A DNA stretch of 64,000 nucleotides from Gottschalkia purinilytica (lineage in GTDB: Bacteria; Bacillota; Clostridia; Tissierellales; Gottschalkiaceae): positions 1-64,000 of the forward strand of contig NZ_LGSS01000011.1 of NCBI RefSeq assembly GCF_001190785.1, given 5' to 3'. The position numbers and the translations under genes are program-made. The notes under the pieces are model-generated. The model saw only the letters and a program-made list of their open reading frames with translations, had not been told where the DNA came from and did no database searches. Shown piece after piece: positions 63,085-64,000 of the stretch. The stretch's first letter is position 1, and each line of letters starts with the position of its first letter.

Positions 63085-63909
63085 ATGATCAGAAAAGAGA
63101 TTGCTTCAATATCATTGTTAACTTTTATCTTGATTTTGATAACTGGTTGCTATAATTTTAATTCAACTAAGTTATTAAAAAATTCTGTTGAACAAAAGGA
63201 ACAAGTGAATAGAGTATATAGGGCGTCTGGTATTAATCAGATTTTTATAGACAATTATGCTGGTGATATAAGTATTGAAAAATCTGACAATATAAATGAA
63301 GTTCAGGTTAAAATTAATCGAGTGGTGAGAGGATACGAAGCAGAAGCAGTTAAAGAAGCTAAGGATAAAATTGACTTTGATTCTACAACTAGTGGAGATA
63401 AGTTGATTTTAAAAACCAAAAGTCATAAAGTTCTAAATTCAAAGGTTCATTCTTTAAATAATGATTTTCACTTTGTTATTCCATCAACTATTGATAATTT
63501 AGAAATTAGAAATAATACAGGTGATGTTCTAGTGACCGGAGATTTTGGTAAAGTTGTTGTGAATAATAACGTCGGTGATGTAAAATTGATAGGAGCTACT
63601 AATCTATATGATGCTAAAGTTGACACTGGAGATATTAAACTTGATGGAGTTGTAAAAAAAGGAAATATTTCTAGTAGCGTTGGTGACGTTAGAATGAATT
63701 TGAAAAAGGCCTATATGGACGGAAGTATCACATTTAAAACAGATATTTCTGAGATTGTGATTAGTCTACCTAAAGATACAAAAGTCCAGACAAATCAAAA
63801 ACCTTCAATTAATAAGCAATTTGAAAATATAAAGATATCAGATGAAGGTATGAATTTAAAGTTTAAATGTTCTGATATGACAAATATATATGTAAAAAAT
63901 TTAGAGTAA
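63085..63909 (+). CDS. DUF4097-like beta-helix lipoprotein
   Basis: A 274-residue lipoprotein: signal peptide with lipobox LITGC (Cys about 22), a linker, then a right-handed beta-solenoid with DUF4097-type repeats (NYAGDISIEK, NNTGDVLVTG, NNVGDVKLIG, VDTGDIKLDG, SSVGDVRMNL, each with a GD-hydrophobic turn). It is anchored outside the cell. AGAGGTG precedes ATG 63085. It lies 216 bp after the maturase with no clear terminator between, so it could belong to the peptide locus, for example as a self-protection protein, or be independent. Confidence 0.75.
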   Translation: MIRKEIASISLLTFILILITGCYNFNSTKLLKNSVEQKEQVNRVYRASGINQIFIDNYAGDISIEKSDNINEVQVKINRVVRGYEAEAVKEAKDKIDFDSTTSGDKLILKTKSHKVLNSKVHSLNNDFHFVIPSTIDNLEIRNNTGDVLVTGDFGKVVVNNNVGDVKLIGATNLYDAKVDTGDIKLDGVVKKGNISSSVGDVRMNLKKAYMDGSITFKTDISEIVISLPKDTKVQTNQKPSINKQFENIKISDEGMNLKFKCSDMTNIYVKNLE

Positions 63910-64000
63910 ATAAAAATATTTTATAATAGTAGATATAAAATAAATGAAATAATATGTAAATACTTAATAAAAAATGCATTGTATTTATTTAAAATAGAAT

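Overview
The window is very AT-rich chromosomal DNA from a low-GC, endospore-forming member of the Clostridia. The evidence is two Spo0E-like phosphatases, rubredoxin, FeoAB, the tig-clpP-clpX ... lon-engB protease/chaperone block, strong AGGAGG-type ribosome binding sites and U-tract hairpin terminators. It looks closest to the Peptostreptococcaceae/Clostridium area, but I cannot name a species from sequence alone.

Layout. (1) 1-9.2 kb is the right end of a prophage and older prophage debris. It holds a holin and amidase, lysogenic-cargo genes (a HEPN-motif protein, small membrane proteins, a lipoprotein, an excisionase-like HTH protein) and a 3' fragment of tRNA-Arg that I read as attR (about 4700-4750). 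Beyond it lie a second holin/endolysin pair and a decayed MrcB_N-HNH restriction-type nuclease. Three near-identical CTAGGG/CCCTAG terminators punctuate this stretch. (2) 9.2-14 kb is a decayed accessory zone: a Spo0E gene inside an inverted repeat, a ruined polysaccharide deacetylase, an XRE regulator, a second Spo0E-like gene and a pentapeptide-repeat K+-channel-like protein. (3) 14-30.9 kb is mostly housekeeping: a Fur-box-controlled feoAB operon with a nicotianamine-synthase-like methyltransferase and a flippase-like protein, a secreted five-repeat protein, MATE, a membrane-anchored EEP hydrolase, a Gre-like factor, an OPT transporter, a DinG/XPD helicase fused to a nuclease-like domain, a zinc-ribbon protein, nitronate monooxygenase, a tocopherol-cyclase-family protein and tRNA-Leu(UAG).

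(4) 31-51 kb is tig-clpP-clpX and lon-engB split by a ~13.7-kb block. That block carries a LacI-type regulator, a nucleoside hydrolase, a PotABC-like importer and an array of six paralogous substrate-binding proteins (one a pseudogene, two without the lipobox cysteine). It ends in a remnant of adenine deaminase, which suggests an adaptable purine/nucleoside-linked uptake system. (5) 51-56.7 kb has rubredoxin, an RsbW-like protein, a Tn5/IS4-type transposase remnant, DUF2089 and DUF169 proteins and an SLH surface protein broken by a one-base homopolymer frameshift.

(6) 57.5-63.9 kb is the most notable system, a multi-precursor RiPP locus. Eight tandem tiny Cys-rich peptides (32-46 aa), all too short for ordinary gene calling, are followed by a HExxH peptidase-like protein, a GNAT acetyltransferase, an ABC exporter, a ninth Cys-rich peptide, a radical SAM/SPASM maturase and a DUF4097-like lipoprotein. 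It resembles the Clo7bot-type Cys-rich peptide/radical SAM systems described by annotation in Clostridium botulinum. To my knowledge no product has been characterised, and the peptidase plus acetyltransferase make this version distinctive.
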